Shown piece by piece: positions 61,027 through 64,000 of a stretch of 64,000 nt of DNA. The notes under the pieces are model-generated. The model made no database searches. It worked only from the letters and a program-made list of their open reading frames with translations, and was not told the origin of the DNA. Position 1 is the first letter of the stretch, and each line of letters begins with the position of its first letter. Source of the stretch: Desulfosarcinaceae bacterium (GTDB taxonomy: Bacteria; Desulfobacterota; Desulfobacteria; Desulfobacterales; Desulfosarcinaceae). The stretch spans positions 1 through 64,000 of the forward strand of contig JASJCL010000016.1 of assembly GCA_030066015.1 (NCBI GenBank), written 5' to 3'. Made by a program: the position numbers and the translations under genes.

Positions 61027-62519
61027 GGCGAGACCCCTTCCGTTTCGAGGTCAATGGTCACCCGCGTGAAGGACCCCTCTTCGCTGTCGATGCCCATTCG
61101 GCCGCCATGATTCTCCACGATGCCGAAACTGATACTCAACCCCAGGCCGGTGCCCTGATCGGAGGGCTTGGTGGAGAAGAAGGGATTGAACACGCTCGGG
61201 AGATGTTCCTCGGCGATCCCGCTGCCCTGGTCCGTAAAGGTGGCCCGCAGGACCGATCTGCCCGCCTCCTCTACCGGCGCGATTTGGATCTCCAAGCGTT
61301 TGTCGGGGTCCGCCCCTGGAAAGCGCTGATTGAGCGCATACCGCGCGTTGCTGATCACGTTGAGGAATACCTGCTGCAGTTGCTGGCCGTTAATCCGACA
61401 GGGCGGCAGGGCCGGCGCCAGGTCGATGACGAGATCGATGTGGTCCTTTTTTAGCAGGGTGCCGGTGAGGTCGAGGGCGTCCTGGAGGACATCACCGAGG
61501 TCCAAAAGCGAGGTTTCGTCCTTGCGCTCCCGGGCGAAGCTGAGAAGCTTGCTGACGATGGCGGCGATGCGGTCACCCTCCTTGATGATGCGCCGCGGAA
61601 TACTCTTCTGCGGGTCGATATCCCTTTCCTGATCCACGAGAATTTGGGCGTAGTTGATGATGCCGTTGATGGGGTTGTTGATCTCGTGGGCCACGCCGGC
61701 GGCCAGCTCGCCCAATGCGGCAAGATGGGCATTGCGGGCGGCTTCGGCCTGCAGGCGTTTCTTCTCGGTGGTGTTGCGGCAGACCAAGATGACATGACGG
61801 GGGTGCCCCTTGGCGTCCATGAGCACCGGATTGGTGGTGCACCAGTAGTCTTGTCGTAGACCATCGTTACGGGATATGGTCATCTCCATGTCATACTGGC
61901 CGCCGTCTTCGAAACAGCGTCTGACGATGCAATCGGGCGGGGCTTCGAAACCATCATAGAGGATGGTGAAATAGGCCTGCCCCTCCAGTTCCGGCCCGAA
62001 AACCTGACGGCCACGCTCATTGCACCAGGCGATTCGCCCCTGATCGTCGATCATCACCATGGCGTCTGCCACGGCATTGATGATGCCGGCCAATTTATCC
62101 TGACTCTCCAGGAGGGCGCGCTCAGCGGCCTGCTTCTGCTCCCGCAGGCGGATCGCCTCGAAGATCCGCTTGAGCAGTCCCAGCAGCTCGTCCACCCGAA
62201 AGGGTTTGCGCAAGTAGTAGTAGGCACCCTGATCCAGGGCGGCCACTGCCGAATCGAGGTCGGCGTGCGCCGTGATGATGATGCCGTAGCAGTCGGGCCA
62301 GCGCTGTTTGAATTCTGCCAGCAGAGCGGTTCCCGAGCCGTCGGGCAGCCGCTGATCGAGCAGAAACACCGGGGGTCTGTGGCGGGCTGCCGCCTGCCGG
62401 GCATCGCGCGCCGAGAGCGCCGATACGGCCGCATAGCCCTCGAGATCGAGAATATCGACCAGGTTGGCGCAGTGCCCGGCGTCGTCGTCAACGATCAAAA
62501 TGGGCGTGGTCGTCATCAC
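61023..62519 (-). CDS. Receiver-PAS-histidine kinase
   Basis: A 498-residue soluble kinase: N-terminal receiver (1-120; Asp55 in VFLLDQRLPDGSG), PAS domain (about 140-255; DDQGRIAWCNERGRQVFG), HisKA with His278 in GVAHEINNPINGIINYA, and HATPase with FNPFFSTKPSDQGTGLGLSISFGI. It can take phosphate at its receiver and give it through its own kinase, a middle step of a phosphorelay. It overlaps both neighbours by 4 bp. Confidence 0.94.
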   Translation of the reverse strand: MMTTTPILIVDDDAGHCANLVDILDLEGYAAVSALSARDARQAAARHRPPVFLLDQRLPDGSGTALLAEFKQRWPDCYGIIITAHADLDSAVAALDQGAYYYLRKPFRVDELLGLLKRIFEAIRLREQKQAAERALLESQDKLAGIINAVADAMVMIDDQGRIAWCNERGRQVFGPELEGQAYFTILYDGFEAPPDCIVRRCFEDGGQYDMEMTISRNDGLRQDYWCTTNPVLMDAKGHPRHVILVCRNTTEKKRLQAEAARNAHLAALGELAAGVAHEINNPINGIINYAQILVDQERDIDPQKSIPRRIIKEGDRIAAIVSKLLSFARERKDETSLLDLGDVLQDALDLTGTLLKKDHIDLVIDLAPALPPCRINGQQLQQVFLNVISNARYALNQRFPGADPDKRLEIQIAPVEEAGRSVLRATFTDQGSGIAEEHLPSVFNPFFSTKPSDQGTGLGLSISFGIVENHGGRMGIDSEEGSFTRVTIDLETEGVSP

Positions 62520-64000
62520 CCGTCCTTCTCCTGCGTCACCGATGGGGTGGATGGATGTGACGCTGCGGCCGCGGCATTGAAATGCCCCCAGCGGGCGATC
62601 TCCAATTCGATCACGGTGCCCTCTCCGGACCGGGAGTCGAGGGTCACGCCGCCGTGATGCTCTTCGGCAATCTTGCGCACGATAGCCAGCCCGAGCCCCA
62701 CACCGCGGGCGCGGGTCGTGAACAGCGGTTCGAAGGCCTGTGCGGCCGTTTCCGGTGACATGCCCACGCCGTTGTCACGGACCGTCAGACGCACCCCGCG
62801 GCGGCTGGCCCGCGCGGTGAAGGAGATTTCCGCCTGGTAGTCGGGCGGCGTCTCCTTTTCGGTCTGCTTGGCCTGAACGGCGGTCACGGCATTCTCCACC
62901 AGGTTGGTGATGGCGCCCCGCAGCTTGATCCGATCGAAGGGTACAATGGGAATGTCGGCTTCAAAGTCACAGCGTAGGTGGATGTCGTCGGGCAGCGCGA
63001 TCTCCTCCACAAGGCTCTCCAGGAAGGGGGTGATCTCGGTAAAGACCGGCTCGGGTTGACGGGTGCGGGCGTAGTCCAGCAGGTCGTTGACAATGGTATC
63101 GCAGAGCTCCACCTGGGCTTCGATGCGGGCCAGATGCTGGCGAATCTTGGGATCCGCATTGGGCTGTTTTCGCTCCAGGAAGTAGATGCTCGATCGGATC
63201 ACGCCCAAGGGATTGCGCAGCTCGTGACTCACCGTGGCGGTCAGTTGGCCGAGCACCGAGAGTTTTTCGTGTTTGATCAGCTCCTCTTGGGCGGCCTCCA
63301 GTTCACGCGTGCGCTTGGAAAAAGAGGCGCTCAGAGCCGAGGCCATGGCGTTGAACTGGCGGCCGAGGGCCTCGATTTCATCTCCGCTGGTGGGCACCGT
63401 AATGGGCGTAAAATTGCCATCGGCCACCTGGCGTGTCCCCCGGATCAGTGTATCGATGGGTTGTAGAATTCGGCGGATGAAGAAGAAGACCAGTCCGGCA
63501 GAGATCAGCCCTCCCAACCAGAGCATTCCCCAAAAGAGTTTGAGATAGTCGAAGATCGGGGCGCTGACAACGGACCACTCCTCCTGGGTGATGATGCCCC
63601 ACGCGGTATCGGGCACCGGCGCGAACCCGGAGATCAGCCGCTCCCCGGATGGACGGCTGGTGAGGGTTGCGCCGGTCTCACCGCGGGTCACCCGGGCGAC
63701 GGGTTCGCTGGCGTCCAGCAGGGTTGCCAGCAGGGAGGTGTGGCGGTGGTAGAGCACGCGCCCGTTGCCGTCCACCAGAAAGGCATAGCCCTTGCGGCCC
63801 GACTCGAACTCCAGGACCCGGGCATAGACGGTGCCGAGAAGGGAGAAGCGCACCGAACAAAACCCCGCCAGCGCCCCGACGAACTCGCCCGCAGCGTCGA
63901 TGATGGGCACCCCGATGAGAATCACCTCTTCATTGACGGCGTCATGGGAGAAGATGTTGGAAAAAACCGGCCGCAGGCTGTTTTCGAGACGATCGAAGAG
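62516..64000 (-). CDS. Membrane sensor histidine kinase with Cache domain (N-terminus beyond window)
   Basis: The frame stays open to the right edge, so the protein start is missing; 494 residues are seen. They comprise the end of a periplasmic double-Cache sensor (GVPIIDAAGEFVGALAGFCS, GRKGYAFLVDGNGRVLYHRH), a membrane helix (LKLFWGMLWLGGLISAGLVFFFI), HAMP, HisKA with LTATVSHELRNPLGVIRSSI and an HATPase domain (DNGVGMSPETAAQAFEPLFTTRARGVGLGLAI). Cache sensors usually bind small extracellular ligands such as amino or carboxylic acids. It starts the three-gene phosphorelay unit upstream of the liv operon. Confidence 0.93.
   Translation of the reverse strand, partial: LFDRLENSLRPVFSNIFSHDAVNEEVILIGVPIIDAAGEFVGALAGFCSVRFSLLGTVYARVLEFESGRKGYAFLVDGNGRVLYHRHTSLLATLLDASEPVARVTRGETGATLTSRPSGERLISGFAPVPDTAWGIITQEEWSVVSAPIFDYLKLFWGMLWLGGLISAGLVFFFIRRILQPIDTLIRGTRQVADGNFTPITVPTSGDEIEALGRQFNAMASALSASFSKRTRELEAAQEELIKHEKLSVLGQLTATVSHELRNPLGVIRSSIYFLERKQPNADPKIRQHLARIEAQVELCDTIVNDLLDYARTRQPEPVFTEITPFLESLVEEIALPDDIHLRCDFEADIPIVPFDRIKLRGAITNLVENAVTAVQAKQTEKETPPDYQAEISFTARASRRGVRLTVRDNGVGMSPETAAQAFEPLFTTRARGVGLGLAIVRKIAEEHHGGVTLDSRSGEGTVIELEIARWGHFNAAAAASHPSTPSVTQEKDG

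Overview
The window reads as a chromosome segment of a GC-rich, anaerobic Desulfobacterota-type bacterium (Desulfosarcina/Desulfatitalea-like). This is inferred from the gene mix, not from a search: an MttB-family corrinoid methyltransferase, a dimethylglycine-dehydrogenase-like flavoprotein with its own ETF, an anaerobe-style FMN glutamate synthase, sigma-54 activators, large PAS kinases, and a housekeeping block ffh-rpsP-khpA-rimM-trmD-(SPOUT MTase)-rplS-rnhB-yraN-rsmI in the order common in delta-proteobacteria. No rRNA, tRNA, CRISPR array or intact insertion sequence was seen.

Layout. 1-6.3 kb: 3' part of an acetyl-CoA hydrolase/transferase, an ATP-PEP-carboxykinase homologue, then (minus) an FMN glutamate-synthase-like protein followed by a glutamate dehydrogenase homologue. 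Both the carboxykinase and the dehydrogenase keep their family fold signatures but have lost residues regarded as catalytic. 6.3-10.6 kb: an FbpABC-type ABC importer. 10.7-12.7 kb: a small Zn-ribbon protein, a DUF3124 lipoprotein-like protein and rlmN. 12.8-19.3 kb: the translation/ribosome block behind a good sigma-70 promoter. 19.3-24.6 kb: a phosphopantetheinyl transferase, a beta-CASP nuclease, a membrane protein and a secreted papain-like protease with four PKD-like repeats and a Gly-rich Cys tail.

24.9-37.6 kb is the methyl-amine section. A non-pyrrolysine MttB homologue diverges from an RpiR regulator across an operator-like palindrome; the 3' end of the regulator gene, stop codon included, is tandemly repeated in 15-bp units. 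After crcB/DUF190 (fluoride) comes a minus-strand set (DUF309, a 36-aa rubredoxin, cob(I)alamin adenosyltransferase, flavin reductase) that could reduce and adenosylate corrinoid. Then a PAS-sigma54 activator precedes a consensus -24/-12 promoter driving a dimethylglycine-dehydrogenase-like gene plus etfB-etfA, closed by an intrinsic terminator. Together these suggest betaine/dimethylglycine demethylation feeding electrons into ETF.

37.7-50.2 kb is more accessory: an ABC-F ATPase, a D-cysteine-desulfhydrase-like enzyme, a cNMP-binding/thioredoxin-reductase-like fusion, and a LysR-divergent cluster of oxidoreductase-type genes that is visibly decaying (truncated AraC regulator, truncated Rossmann protein, an ORF with an in-frame stop). 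50.2-64 kb holds a 1050-aa hybrid kinase, a complete livKHMGF branched-chain amino-acid importer preceded by a methyltransferase, and three overlapping genes of a phosphorelay (Cache kinase, REC-PAS kinase, REC-PAS-sigma54 activator); the first of these runs off the right edge.
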